This document shows, one piece after another, positions 36,101-47,400 of a stretch of DNA of 64,000 nt. Each line of letters starts with the position of its first letter. The first letter of the stretch is position 1. The notes under the pieces are model-generated. The model was not told where the DNA came from, ran no database searches, and worked only from the letters and a program-made list of their open reading frames with translations. Both the position numbers and the translations under genes were made by a program. Source of the stretch: Terebella lapidaria (Eukaryota; Annelida; Polychaeta; Terebellida; Terebellidae); the NCBI GenBank assembly GCA_949152475.1, contig OX424564.1, positions 27,216,165 through 27,280,164 of the forward strand, read 5' to 3'.

Positions 36101-36787
36101 TGTGCATAAATTAACCATGTATTTGTTCATGATGCATTGGAAAATGATATTGGGAAAGAATACTCCCAAGATGTACATATACAAGATATATATACGTGTG
36201 TATAAAGTGAATGTACTAAATTTCAGTCTGTCAGAAATATGTAAGGACATAAATAATCAGGATATGCTGAGAGTTATCCAATTTCCAAATATTCAATTCA
36301 ATAAATTATAAATATAGTATTTTTGACAAATAATCAAACCTACCACTTGATTATCAGGATGAGACACACTGATGGTCGCGTGCTTACGACTGATGCTCAT
36401 GTCATTCTCGATGAGTATGTCGCAATCTCTGCGGCCAATTGAGTATTCTCGGCCACACAACAGTCGAAAACTTTGACCTGTTTTTGCAATACGTAAAACA
36501 TCAACTAAGAAAAGTTCCTTTAGAACTACCAGTCTACCACTGAATATTGAATAACCGATGCATGTGTTAATCAATTGAGAAAACTGACTGCAACAAATGT
36601 CCACAGCGCTGTACACAGTAATATCTAGGCCATACGGTAGGCTAGTATGTCCAGTTTCAATTTATGGTTTCCTCTAATATCGCTCAATACAGTTGGGCCG
36701 TCAAACAAAGTTAATGAACCGGGGAAAAATCTCCCTATACTTTGTTAAGTGCTTACCTGGATCGCCTATTGACTGAAATATCCACAT
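24122..36787 (-). CDS. NBN: Nibrin (NBS1), MRE11-RAD50-NBS1 complex subunit; 16 exons, 829 aa
   Basis: Exons 36757-36787, 36344-36477, 35906-36054, 35523-35682, 34815-34918, 34311-34428, 27549-27745, 27271-27362, 26939-27032, 26703-26748, 26393-26535, 25473-26292, 24979-25161, 24671-24784, 24412-24461, 24122-24176. All phases agree and total 830 codons. The N-terminus (MWIFQSIGDPG) leads into an FHA domain with the phospho-binding SIGRRDC and SISRKH motifs (about 23-43). Tandem BRCT domains follow (about 105-330; GGHVTNEW, RPIVTPDYLEDL, FIFLNAK). A long disordered SP/SQ-rich middle comes next, with a DDDDDD run and SUMO-type VKQE/VKHE. The C-terminus has the MRE11-binding KNYKRFRK (about 750-757), a conserved VIGGKDL block, and an acidic-aromatic ATM-binding type ending (ERDDDELF, then GRKR). 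The protein recruits MRE11-RAD50 and ATM to DNA breaks in the nucleus. Intron 6 (6.6 kb) holds a DIRS retroelement; another intron holds a hAT-like element. The exon 13 acceptor is ambiguous by 6 bases (25161 or 25167). Confidence 0.95.
27971..28174. repeat. DIRS inverted terminal repeat, 3' side copy (204 bp)
   Basis: Read in reverse complement it matches 34012-34215 over 204 bases with no difference that I can find. It contains ACCTCTATAATAAACACTTT, the conserved end sequence that also appears, diverged, near 6.8-7.0 kb. Near-identity of the repeats suggests a young insertion. Confidence 0.9.
28212..28314. repeat. DIRS internal complementary region
   Basis: The first half is the inverse of the outermost left end (27931-27990). 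The second half, from about CTATTTATGTCCATAC, is the inverse of the outermost right end (34185-34233). The two halves meet at AAACTTCCTATTTATG. This end-to-end junction is the template used to complete the termini in DIRS replication models. Confidence 0.88.
28721..30790 (-). CDS. DIRS tyrosine recombinase ORF
   Basis: The recombinase proper occupies roughly the C-terminal 370 residues (about 28721-29830). Upstream codons of this frame overlap the RNase H frame and may not be translated. Motifs include VYQSKWTAFCAWCRSR and APSTLAGYRTAIAKTL in the N-terminal core-binding part. The catalytic set is Arg in ASGKRRSELH, HDVR (HxxR) and Tyr in FTSFYLRDL, all present. It would integrate the circular DNA copy by site-specific recombination without making target duplications. 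The frame is open to its stop with no visible damage. Confidence 0.88.
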   Translation of the reverse strand: MAISLGNACGNGEARAYGQTSHASHSALSSVALVADDRPLVGVDSSLPRSKSGAGVVAVPDQFVSGSAVPSAVALQASLYGCQFGGMGCALGQQRDLGHVVSATAPVSYQCSRAGGCFPSAASLAVSVPWSSGVVGDRQLHGGSLYQQAGRNEVSDVMSGHYRAPAVVSSECHSDCRSPHSGSHERVGRSSVSEGADSGHGMESLPRGVPHALRPMGNPDGRSVRHAVEPQAPIVCIADSGSLGYVGGRDVHELARDVRVCLSSSSASGEGANEVSVASVSTASHSSLPSPETLVPGPSGASGGQSTSASGSLGSSQTTSIQHLSSRPRKSEASCLDIVERCYRKKGFSKEVSARITRSNRKSSLAVYQSKWTAFCAWCRSRKVIPFKTTAPLISEFLLEKFNQGRAPSTLAGYRTAIAKTLKPKLGIDFGHDQSLTALLNSFDIERPKTRNPVPEWDLSLVLNSLRSDPFEPLESASYEFLTWKTVFLLALASGKRRSELHVLAFSKVKWKADFSAVQLGVIPSFLAKTQLAGTPLLSFSIPALAPSLGPGLEEDSKLCPVRALRIYVRRTRELHLGKRLLFVSYLKDFPNDIRPATISAWIKKCVLFCYEQSEAKKSEGFKVKAHDVRALAASLAFANRVSLNNVMSACTWSSQNTFTSFYLRDLAWKSDSGYQLGPLVVAEHNVHL
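29611..31589 (-). pseudogene. DIRS reverse transcriptase-RNase H, RT core deleted and frame-shifted
   Basis: The N-terminal part lies in one frame (30963-31589; WREWERLGASPWV, PKASGGWRPVIDLSPLNKF, METAEQVRSVL). It breaks at about 30967 and resumes in another frame (29611 to about 30968) at GFKINHKKSDLSPRRDFVFL. In DIRS and the decayed copy at 22.4-22.7 kb, roughly 100 residues including the YLDD palm lie between these two points; here they are gone. RNase H downstream is complete, with acidic residues in TDASLEGWG, NVLELEAV, ATDNSTV and WADRLSR. The product cannot polymerise DNA, so movement would need enzyme supplied by another copy. Confidence 0.9.
31126..33786 (-). pseudogene. DIRS gag-like ORF1 with in-frame amber stop
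   Basis: The frame starts MKCSGCHHFLPKW with a CxxC...CxxC...CxxC zinc-binding head (CWVC, CEFC) typical of DIRS ORF1. It is interrupted by TAG at 33439-33441 after about 115 residues, but the same frame stays open on both sides for about 770 more codons. The body is Ser/Pro- and charge-rich, with a helical segment (DFYSSSELEAK through LWRRDAYLQSL) and an RG-rich nucleic-acid-binding C-terminus (RGGRGRGARGRGR). The end overlaps the RT frame. The stop is either a simple null mutation or, less likely, read through. Confidence 0.8.
34012..34215. repeat. DIRS inverted terminal repeat, 5' side copy (204 bp)
   Basis: Inverse of 27971-28174. It lies upstream of gag on the minus strand and would carry the element promoter. 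Confidence 0.9.
34547..34745. mobile_element. About 199-bp MITE related to the TACTGTAAA family, in a nibrin intron
   Basis: Left TATTGTAAAAGGTGATTATT and the reverse complement of the right end, TACTGTGAAACAAGATTATT, align with several mismatches. Both continue into a shared GGGTTTAAAT. More diverged than the copies at 1.5 and 5.0 kb. Non-coding. Confidence 0.55.
34976..35432. mobile_element. 457-bp TIR element with direct-repeat flanks, in a nibrin intron
   Basis: Ends are ATTGATGGG and CCCATCAAT, bracketed by the direct repeat TATGACTGGT at 34966-34975 and 35433-35442. Subterminal ATCGATTATCG/CGATAATCGAT motifs occur on both sides. The GATGGG-type end fits hAT, though the flanking repeat reads as 10 bases rather than the usual 8. 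No transposase frame, so non-autonomous. Confidence 0.75.
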
Positions 36788-36864
36788 GATTCTCCGATTT
36801 TATTCAGCTTTTGAGCTTGTAAAGCCCGTCAGTTCAAAAAGGAAAATTCAGCACAACATCCGAA

Positions 36865-36874
36865 GCGCGGGAAA
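36865..36874 (-). promoter_or_regulatory. E2F-like site upstream of nibrin
   Basis: The minus-strand sequence TTTCCCGCGC matches the E2F consensus TTTSSCGC and lies about 80 bases before the nibrin ATG. E2F control of DNA-repair genes is well known, so S-phase-linked expression is plausible but inferred. Confidence 0.4.
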
Positions 36875-37169
36875 TTCCCAAAACATTGGAAATCCCCAGT
36901 GAGTTACATATTATATTCGACAGATGGCGCTGAATTCCGTGTTTATAAAGCCTCCGTCACACCCTGCCGAAACATTGGCAACCAACCTAAAAGTATATCA
37001 CCAGTGTTACGGCTACATAGCAATAAGAGCGCACACTCCTCTGTCGAGCAAGTTAAGGCGAAGGATATATCGTTTGTGCTAGAATGTCGGATGATTAGGC
37101 CTATGTGCCAAAACTCGGATGGCGATGCAGATTTCTATACAATTAAACCTATGCAATGAAGTAACAGGG

Positions 37170-38685
37170 CACAAACGGTTCAGTGATCCTGGTGGTATTT
37201 TATGATTCTAGGAGCACGTCCTGTGATTCTGAGGGCAAGGTTTTATGATTCTGGGGGAAAATCAGGTGGGGTGTCCCTACATATTGAGCTAAAATGATAA
37301 ATTCTGCAAGAATCAGAACCTTCATTATTCGATTAGTTGGCTCAATTGTTGCAGAGTGCACACAAAAGGAGATTTCATGCAGAGTGTCTCGTATATCACG
37401 TATTAAGCTCCACCAATTCCTACTAGACTGTCAAGGAAACAATAAGTACTCAGGAACCATACATTTTGAAGCATTCGGTCATGTTTCGGAGTGATTTTAG
37501 ATGGTTAAACACATTTCCTTTGGTGATGAAATTAAAACTAGAAAATTGATTCTAGAGGCAAGCAACCATGATTTTGTGGGCTAACACGCATATGTCCTAT
37601 AAAGAATGATGAATTCTGTTCAAAATTCAGATAAAAGCAATTGGTTTAAAATCTCATATTCCTCAATATAGGTTCATACTTCCTAGCTTATGTTCTGTGG
37701 TATTGAATCCCCCTCTTCTTAATAATATTGTTGAAATAGACAGCTCCATGATTTTATCCTGTTGACATATAGCCACTTCGCTTCAAAACACCGTTCATGT
37801 TTTCATATTGCTCCGGAAGGAGCCTTGGCATGTCAGGCAGGCGAGTACTGATATCAGTACTTCAAAATTATTCGTACATTTAGAGTCATGCCTTCAAAAT
37901 TAACAAAACACTGCTTTTATAATCTCAGGTCTGGTCTACGCGGAAAGCGTAGATAGCACGCGAACCCCAAATGGGCAAAAAAAGATTTATACAGGTATCA
38001 TTATCTGCCGGTATCAAGACAGCATTCGACACTTATTAAGAAGATTATTTTACAATGTTATTAAGAATATGTGGATTAAATATCACAGCACATCAGCTGG
38101 GTATTACGAATCTATATGAAGAGTATCATACACAAATCAATTGCTTTTATATGGCTTTTGAACAGAATTCATCCTTTTCTTACAGGACATATATTGCGTG
38201 TTTGCCCACACAATCATGTTTGCCTGCCCCAAGATTCATATTCTCCCAGAAAATCCAATTTCCATGAAACCAGCGCATTTCCTAGCCTTAACTTCATCAC
38301 CAAAGGAGAAAGTGAAGTTTTGTCATCTAAAATCACTCCAAAACATGACCAAATACTTCAAAATATATGATTCCTGAGTACTTATTGTATTTACACTTAC
38401 ATCTTGAAAGTCTACCAGGATTTGGTGGAGCTTAATACGCGAATATAAGAGACACCCTGCATGAAATCTCACTCTGCAACAATTGAGCCAACTAATCGAA
38501 TAATAAATGTTTTGATTATTTCAGAATTTATATCAATTTTGCTCAATATTCAGGGACACCCCACCTGTTTTGAGAATGTCCCCCAGAATCACAAAACCTT
38601 ACTGTACCCCCAGAATCACGGGACCTGCCCGCAAAAACGTAAAATACCCCATAGAATCACTGAACCGATTGTGCAATGTGAAATT
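37170..38685. repeat. 1.5-kb foldback element with arms over 500 bp
   Basis: The left arm (37170 to about 37690) and right arm (about 38085-38685) are imperfect inverse copies. Pairs include CGGTTCAGTGAT at the outer ends, AGGTGGGGTGTCCCT, TTGGCTCAATTGTTGCAGAG and GGTCATGTTTCGGAGTGATT with their inverses. The loop is about 390 bases. Outer parts repeat a GTGATTCTGGGGG-like motif. There is no coding capacity. It begins about 380 bases upstream of the nibrin start codon. Confidence 0.75.
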
Positions 38686-39894
38686 GTGGGCCTATCTGCC
38701 AAAGAATGCGGCACTAGATACATACAGATCCAATATGAAAAATTAGCATAACAATGAGTATTAAATTAAGAGTCAACTATGGTGAATTACAAATTTACTC
38801 AATATAATGATAATTTTACCTGATTAAGATACTTTTGAGTGGAACTGGGTTATTCTCGAGATATCTTTTAGCATTTGAAATCATCAGAGTTTAAAAATTA
38901 AATGGAAATGGAAATGGCACAGAATGCATTTGGATTTGATTTTAGACCAATGATGTTTTTCGCCAATCTGTCACGAGGGGCGCAACACTACTAGTATGCC
39001 TATGGGCCGGTAACCTTAAAACAACTGCTTGTACTAACAGGAAATCAAAGTTCATAGTCAAAATCCATTAACTGTAATTTATGATAATGTTTTAGTTGTA
39101 TTGGGACTTAAGGACATTTATTTTCAACTCATGATCACTGGACACCAATATTGATTTAATATTACTGGTATTAAAATAATTATGAACTTGGAGAGAAAGC
39201 AATGGAATAGAACTTGTTCATAATGACTTCCTTAATTGTTGCCAAGGGTTACAGTTTGCTTAACACGGAATTTACATCAATTGACTCGAGATGTGTTATT
39301 TATTCGGAGCTGCCCTTTTCGCATTTCAGTGAAATAGTTCTCCCGTGGGGCGTTATGATTCATCACGGACGTGTAGGCCTCCTCGTGTAGTCATAATGCG
39401 CTGACATGATGATATATTTTCCCGCCAAATAGAACGTAGTCACGCTTTAGATTGCAATCCATTCCTGGTTGCTTCTTGCTAAACAAAAAACTTATCATTC
39501 ACACATACGTTTCACGATGCTCCATACAATCAAATAGGCCTACAAAAATATAGCGGTATATTAGACGAGAAGACCAATTTTGTAAGATGTTCAAGACTGC
39601 ACCAAGGTTGAAGCCAATGCAATATGTACACGGATTTCAGTGATGATTTGCTTTATTTGTTCTGAAATGTTTTCATATGTGAATAACCTAGACATTAGAA
39701 AAGAAAAACAAAAATACGAATTATCCTCTTGAAACATTCACATTCTCTATTTCTTTTCATTTTTTTTGCAATAAATCTCCAAGGAAAGGATGTATAGCTA
39801 TGAATTGAATGGGCTAATACATCCCACTATATGTTTCACTGTTTATTTTTTGGGGAAAATATATATGCCTATATTCGTCCCAATGAAATTTGCC
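38686..39894. other. Intergenic, no gene seen
   Basis: AT-rich sequence between the foldback element and the GC-rich block. No coding exon or clear repeat was recognised. Confidence 0.4.
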
Positions 39895-40665
39895 ATCAGA
39901 TCACCTCCCGAGGACAATCTGTCCGACCACGCTTTGGCACTGGAAACAGCGGGGGTGAGGACGAGTGGACGTAAGAGCGTCGCTGAGATCGGATCGTCTG
40001 CCTTCTCAGCAGCACGCGCCAACACCGCGGCGGGTCGCTCGTGCAGGCGGCCACCAGACGACAAGATAGCGCAGCAGACGACTGAATCTGCCGGCGTTTT
40101 GTGCATTGAGCAAGCAAGCGTTCGTTGAGCCACTGGGCCAGTTGCCAGGCAAGCGAACGAACGAACGCCGGGTGAATCGACGACAGTGGATGGTTATTCC
40201 CCCCTGTTCGCTGTGCATGCATGCTGTCAAATGGATACCGATTACTTGTCAAAATGTTCGGGGGTCAGTATACACCGTGGGACATCTGTGGTGAGACATT
40301 ATTTCGCTGGATTGGGCAGTGATTTGGGTTTGTTTTTCAACGGGAGCTGGCTGTAGGGTTTGCTTCTGTGTGTGTCCTGCTTTACGTACTGGAAAAGGAG
40401 CCGTCGTCTGTCGTTTTGTTGGGAGTCCGGTGACACATCTCTGCGTCATCCCTTGCTTCCCGCAGGCGCGTCCGTTGGCATCAGCGGCCTTTGGCACCGG
40501 TCAATTCCCCTTGGAGTACACACGGGACAGCGGCTTCGTGCGACGAACACATGTGCACAGATTTCTGTTGTGTAGAGCACAAGAAAGGCACACTTAATTG
40601 GAATACAGTGAAGCTAATATACTGGGATTTGATGTACCTAAATATTGGATACATATATTGGATAT
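39895..40665 (+). promoter_or_regulatory. GC/CpG-rich block, candidate promoter and 5' UTR exon of the cadherin gene
   Basis: This is a clear island of CpG-rich sequence (for example CGCGCCAACACCGCGGCGGG, and a CGAACGAACGAACG run) in an otherwise AT-rich region about 2.5-3 kb upstream of the cadherin start. The frames here have no recognisable protein content and occur on both strands. Assignment to the cadherin gene rests only on position and direction; a separate unknown transcript is possible. Confidence 0.4.
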
Positions 40666-43051
40666 ATTTAGTGCTAAGTGCACACATGTTTCCGCGCCGT
40701 GCTTTGGATAATTATTTTTCATCAATTTTGCAGACAGTTTGACAAGTACATTATTAATCATTGGTTATTTGACTACAAGGCAATAAATCAATGTAGCTGT
40801 CCGTGGCCAAAGTATTGGTAAAATGTTCAGCCCGTGATCAGTCATACACTAAACGGATGAATGTGCATAATGCTGGCTTGAAACAATATGTCATGATTTA
40901 TATTGCAGTAACTTGATGGAACTGTCTGGTCCTTAGCATTGTTGAATAGTAACTGTATCGTTGACTTGTTAAAAAAGAATTTAAGTTCATTAGGCAATCT
41001 CTAATTAATAAATGGTCTTTAATTTCCGAAACTGTTCAAGAGAAGAAAAAAAAAGCTCAATTGAGTTAATGATTCCTAAATATTTGGAGGTTGATACAAA
41101 CTCCCAAAATATTTGGACAAGTATCTTGCTCTTGCAAAAGCTAACTGGTGAGAAGTAATGATATAAAACAGAGACAAATTGCTAGCGACCTTTTGGCATC
41201 GGCTACAAATTTGTTTCCAAGCTCTGAAAGCAAGATACCGAGCTGGTTTTTGTCAAGCGATCAGTTCCGGAAAAGCAACTTTTTTGCACTCTTCCTCAAG
41301 ACATATAAAAGAAACGAGAGATTTCTCGTTATGTGTTTCTACTAGTATATAGTGTTTGTTACAGTTTTACTAATTCGTAAATTTGTTTCCAAAGTAAACA
41401 CTACTTATTATAAAATTGAAGAATCCATCCATGGCCAAATTAATTCTGGATCCATAAGGAAGTTGTGCGAAATCATTTGCCGAGACATAATGTATGCTGC
41501 ATTCAGATTCACGCATTATGACTTTCTGCCATTGGTATCCGCCACTGTCGGCAGTGGAGTGTAGTATCACGCTTTTTAAGCATGCCGCAGGAAAAAAAAA
41601 GTTTATGAAGGAGGAGAACTAATTTGTCAGTGTATTATTGTTGGATGATAAAAATAGAATGATATGTGAAAATGTCACTATATTTTTCCCCTACCAGTTT
41701 GAGAAGGGGTAGCTCGAGGCAAATTGTAAATGTAATTGATGGGTGCAAACAAGTATGATAGTGGATAAGATAAATTTGATCGAAATGAGTGCTTTACTTT
41801 CTGGGAAACATTTAAACAAGCATTAATTAAATCAGTTCTTTATCTGGCTGGTGACAGGCAATTCATCACTTTAATCAACATGAAAAAAATGAATTATTCT
41901 TCTTTGTTCTAAGTAAGAAATTAAATGTACTTCCACTGACTAACTATAGAGTTGACCCCCTACCTAAACACGCCATGAATTCTGGATAAATCTCCTTGGG
42001 TTGGTCCATACCTGTCAAAACTCTAAGACTAGCTTGCATATGGGTGGGTGGGCATTTAGAAAACGGCGATAATTAAAGTGATTATTCAAATTCAGTTGTG
42101 AGCATCAAAGTGTGAGAATTGTATGTTGGGGGTCTGGATTTTAGTTGTGACATGCTGATTTTGATATAAGTTTTGCACAGCAAGATATGAATACCTGCAA
42201 CATGGGAGGGCTTCAGGTTTTTCTCTCTGCCAATTCAATAAAAGCCCAGTAGGTCACAGTGGCATGCCTGCAGGGGTGTAACCTATGGTCCCCCTTTTGA
42301 TCATCCTCACCCCATATATTCTACATGTAGGCCTATTTTCTCCCTCTAGGCTGCTAAGTGAAGTGTCAGTGTGTGAGACATTCTAAATAGCATGGGCGGG
42401 GATTCCTGATTATCTTCATCTGGATCCATTCTATAGATTCAGATGACTCCCAACTGTGAATTTTCCCTTGAACATTGTTGAAGGCAATACCATGTCCTGA
42501 AGGGGTGGGGGGAAGGGGCATGGCAGGGAAGAATATCTATTAGTGTCCTGCGGGCACATGTTTTGGAAGTCAGTTGGATCCAGAAAACAAAAATCTGGAC
42601 AGTGTTCCTTATCCTTATCAGGATCATTGTTGTGATAAGAAATCCAGACACAGTTGCAGGGGGGCAGGTTGCCTCCTGGATACGTAATAGCTAATAATCT
42701 AGATACTGGTTATTGGAAGCCTGGCGTGGACAGAGCCAATTTCCTATGGATGTTACATTGTTATCATTTGTGTGCATGTGTTTGTTATCATTTACCATGT
42801 TGAGTAAAACCAACACAGGTGAAATTGCCATGATAAATGCATTTGATAAGGTGTAAAGAATGCTGTTATATGATTGTGTTGCTTATGGATTACATGTTCC
42901 AACACAGGTTTTTCTGCATTCTACATGTTGCTGAGGAAATATTCAAGTGTTCTGATGACTAGTTACATATCATATGAAAATCTGAATACCAAATTATTGT
43001 ACCTTCCAAGTACCCATTAAATGTTGTATTTTACTATTTTATATTTTCCAG
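40666..43051 (+). other. Probable 5' intron of the cadherin gene
   Basis: AT-rich, no coding exons seen. It ends in a strong acceptor (TTTTATATTTTCCAG at about 43037-43051) that would join an upstream untranslated exon to the ATG-bearing exon. Confidence 0.4.
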
Positions 43052-43149
43052 TATCAGCAACTGAGATGAAGTAGTTGGATACCAAACTGTGAATAATCCC
43101 TGAGGGAAGAAAAGACTGTGTTTTTGCAGCATTTCCTGTAGAAGACAAA

Positions 43150-44428
43150 ATGGCCACCAGAAACAGTACAAAGTTCGGTGCTTGCTTGAGACACTGTCTC
43201 CCTTTCGGAGTGTCCTATCTGTGTATACTGATGGTGAGTTTCTTGCCAGCATTCCACGCTCGAAAAATTCTAGTTCCAGAAGATGTAGGACCGGGATATC
43301 TAATTTCCATGCTGCCCCATTGGGGACAAACGTACCACCTGGAATCCGCGACGTCATCGTCCGCGGACATCAGTCATTACTTCGCAGTACTTCCACAAGG
43401 TGAAATTGTCACCCGTTCAAGCATTTCTAGTCTCGTCAATGAAAAGATCTCGCTCACGGTGCGGAGCAGTATGGGTAGTGACCACTGGCAAGATGTCATG
43501 CACTTGGAGGTGAGACATCGATCGCACATCATCATGTTCGCCGAACAGCATTACGAAGGGGACATCTCGGAAAATATGCCAGCGGGAACCACCGTCAAAC
43601 ATTTGGAAGGTATGAAGGCTCGATCGGGCTCAAATGTGCCGGTACATTATACCTTAATTTCTGGAGCATCAGACTGCTTTGAGCTTGTTCAGCCTAGTTC
43701 TGCCAACGACAGCATCAAAATTCGGTCCACAAAAGTTTTAGATCGTGAGTTGAGAAACAAGTGGATTCTGGAGGTTGAGGCTTCGACGGACGACCCTTCC
43801 GACTTCCCAGCATATGCCAAAGTCCGTGTCCATGTCACTGATCAGAATGACAACATTCCAACGTTTGCGGAAAACTTTCACCAGACTACCATCAAAGATA
43901 CAATGCCTGCAGGCGCGACGATTCTCCAACTAACAGCGACAGATCCTGATGTGGGCAGGGTTCACTATACAATGGACCAAAATGACGTATTTCACCTGGA
44001 CTCCAATTCCGGCACTGTCTCTTTGAAAGTGAAACCGAGACATACCTCATACACCTACGTACTCCAAGTGTTCGCCGTTGATGAAGACGGACAACGAAGC
44101 GATCCGACTAATGTTGAAATCGATGTCGATAGTAACAAATACTATGAACACCATGCCGGAAGACACCACCACGATCGGCGAACTCGCTGGAAACGAGACA
44201 CTCTCTCAACTCGTGAAGTCGAGGTCACTGAAAACATGGTCGGACGCTTGCTGGATTTACCGAACAACGTTCACGAGAGGTTTGCATTTAAAACGCCTGT
44301 TCCGGATATGCTAGAAATCGATTCCATCACGGGAGTCGTGAGACTTAAACAGGATAAACATCTGGATTACGAAAAACAGCCGCTAATCAATTTTGCCGTG
44401 AGGATTACGCGAGACGATAATCCTGCAT
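43150..44428 (+). CDS. Cadherin-superfamily protein, first coding exon (426 aa, partial)
   Basis: The exon starts at ATG in a good context and ends at a GTGAGT donor in phase 1; later exons are not in the window. Residues about 18-37 (LPFGVSYLCILMVSFLPAFH) form a signal peptide. At least two cadherin-like repeats follow. The calcium-linker motif DQNDN is at about 231-235, then a repeat with TATDPDVG and VFAVDEDGQ, then RWKR at about 346-349, a furin-type site. After it the sequence restarts with an EC1-like strand (REVEVTENMVGRLLDL) and DYEKQPLINFAV. This resembles a precursor cleaved ahead of its adhesive repeats. The exact subfamily is not recognised. It would act at the cell surface in adhesion. 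The full protein should be much longer. Confidence 0.85.
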
Positions 44429-47400
44429 GTGAGTACTCTATGCATTTTATTTTACACTTACTTTCTTACAGTGAGAAATTCTAAATTTCTACCGGTGTGG
44501 TGCTATCTAAAGTTTGCTGAAATCATTCAGCGCAGAGAACAAAAACAACACAAAAACTTCAAAGTCATCACAACAAAATTCATACAAGTCACAGATATTA
44601 CATGTTGACAACATGACTTTATCAAAGACATCGTCATGTGCACTAATGGCATGAACAGACATGACGTTGTGATGATGTTTTCTTGTGTAAGGCACTTGAG
44701 GAAGCTTTATGGTATTTCAAACACCCATAAAGTAAGACATAAGAGATAATGATGGTTTCCGTATGGAAAGGTCATCACGAGTTTTTGCCCTTGAAGATTT
44801 GTTGCATGTTATTCATGCAACAAGGTGGGCCAGCGTGTTCACTTTATCACTGTAAAACTTTCTAGAATTAACATGTTCATGCACACTAGTGTACTAAATT
44901 TCACAGACTATTGTACACTAAAATTTCTTATTCTATTCAACATTGTTCAATATATGCATTTGTTGGCAGAAGTTGTGGAAAACTAGGTTGAATGAATTGT
45001 CTCTGTTGGGAAAAGCTGACTTTTCACACAACAATAACATTCTGTGAGCACACACCAAATTTAAAGCCAAACTGTCATTTAGTCGAATGTGTGCGTTTTC
45101 AATCCCGCAACTTTGACAAGCACCCAAATGTGTTTTCTGAGCAAGGGGATTTAATTTTGTTGTCACGCGCCTAAAGGTTGGCGTAGGTTAGGATCTCCAA
45201 ACGAAGGTAAGTTCTACTTGCTAAAGTCATGAACAGTTGCACGTGCAGCATTCTACCGGAATTATATCCATGTAGTTTTCAGTCGCAAAGTGAAATGCAA
45301 ACAGTAATATTCGCTACAATGGAGTAACGATGTTTTCTGCAGTGAGCAGTGGCGAGGCAAAATTTCACTTTCATGATTGAGCCGGGAAATTGCATGCAGA
45401 AGTCAACCCTGGGACGAGCTTGGCGGTACAGCACTGAAGTTTGTTTGAACAAAAGATTGGGAGGTTGTAGGGCATGTTGTTTCAACGCAGACAATCATGA
45501 TGTTTTTTTTTCGGAGACAATTTTCAGTGTGTCGGTATGTATTAGACACAGTCGCAGCATCGTACTGCGGCATAGTGTAGGTTTATGTCTTTATAAAATT
45601 TTTGCGAGAAGCGAATACCTACTTATAAGTGCATCACAATGAAACTGAAGTGTTTTCGATATTCTTTGGATGTCTTATTTCACAGAAGGAGGCGGGCTTC
45701 TTCTGTAATAGAACACACAAAAACCGCTCGGTAAAACTTTAGAATAAAGCAAACAAGGTCTTGAGGGAGGTTTTCGTTACAACGATTAGCTATTCAAGCT
45801 ATAAGTAATGCATATTTGTGAACGAGGAAAGAAAAAATATTTGCGTTGGTATCGGCTAGGTGATCTATCAGAATGTTTTTGGCACTTCGCTTCTAGAAAA
45901 AGGACCCTTCTACTATTCAATGTACATAAGGGTCCCTTGGGTATATATTTGTAATCTGTTAACTGAAGGGCGTTGAATTGTGCTTGAAACGGTCTCGAAA
46001 TATCATATTGCAGGTTCTTGTGTGTGAGTTATTATTTTGATATAAAACACCAATAATAGGTCAATTATTGTGCATACCCCAGTATATATTTGCTTCATAG
46101 AATTATATGTATAGGCAGCTCACCATGAAAAGAGCATGCAGATATATAACTGGAACATGAAAAATAGTTTTATGGAAAAATATTTTTTATCCAGACTTTA
46201 TCTTTTGTTTGTTTTTGCATCAGTGATTGTAACACAAGACCACATCTTATTCATGTGGAGATGCTGAAAAGGGATCATGGTATTTAAGTTGACAATTTTT
46301 TGTTTACATTTGATAATGACCTGTCATATCAATTCTATATGCCGTGTGATGTACGTCAGCTTATTTGCCTTACTATACAGAGGCAGTAAATTCATATTCT
46401 GCAGATATATTTTCTATTCACCATGATGGTCTATATGTATACATGTATGTGACATAGCTCATAATATATCACTAAGAGATATGTCGGCCAGACACAAAAG
46501 CAAACATTTCAAGAAACATTATACACCCATGGTAAATACCGGTTATTGTGGTTATATACATGAAAGTATGTATCATCTATATATCATAATTTCAACCAGG
46601 ATAAACTACTAAAAGTATGTAATTTGGCCCAGATGATCCTAAACGGCCTTTATTATTCCGTGATTAATATTCATGGTGAGGGCCATTTGTCAATACACAA
46701 GTGCATATAATTATCGCCGTTCGGAAGTTCGCTTGAATACCAAAGCACTGATGATGATGATGACGGTGAATTGTCGGCCTTCGAATTTCCGATTGGCTTC
46801 CGATGGTCAATCAGGGGAATGCCATTGAATATTGGTCGGAGTACATTAATTTTCAGTAATTTCTGATCGTGATTGCCAGTTGTTCAGTGCATAGAATATT
46901 TATGTCTTTGCGGCAATATCTATACTATGTTTGTTATACTATTGGAATTGCGATGGTAGGCTGGATGTAGCTTATATGTATTGATTATTTGATTGAAAAA
47001 TTAATCTAATGCTAACGAAAAACTTGGCCTTTTCAGGATATTATAAAGCATTTTGTCTGTCAGTATCGGCGGTACGCCATGGAATTTTATTACCAGCTGC
47101 AAAATGCATGCATTCAGCCAAGAAAATGCATTTTGATACTAAAATTATCCCGTGACATTTCAAATGGGATACATTAAAAAATTACCCATCGGGGAAAAAT
47201 CAATTTCAGTAGCCATGATGAATTGATCTTTTCGACAGCTTGAAAATGTGAGGGATTACTGTTAATAGCTGTCATCGATATTCAGTTAATGATGTAATAT
47301 TTCATGATCTAAAAGTAATCTGTAAAGGTCACTTTATGGATTTTATTGGTCCAAAATCAAGACAGAATTTATCAGGTTGCTGGCTTCACAAGTCACAAGC

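Noticed and set aside
39790-40252. Overlapping 96-118 residue frames on both strands in the GC-rich block
   Set aside because: Open on both strands because stop codons are rare in CpG-rich sequence; no domain or consistent splice signals. Treated as promoter/5' UTR.
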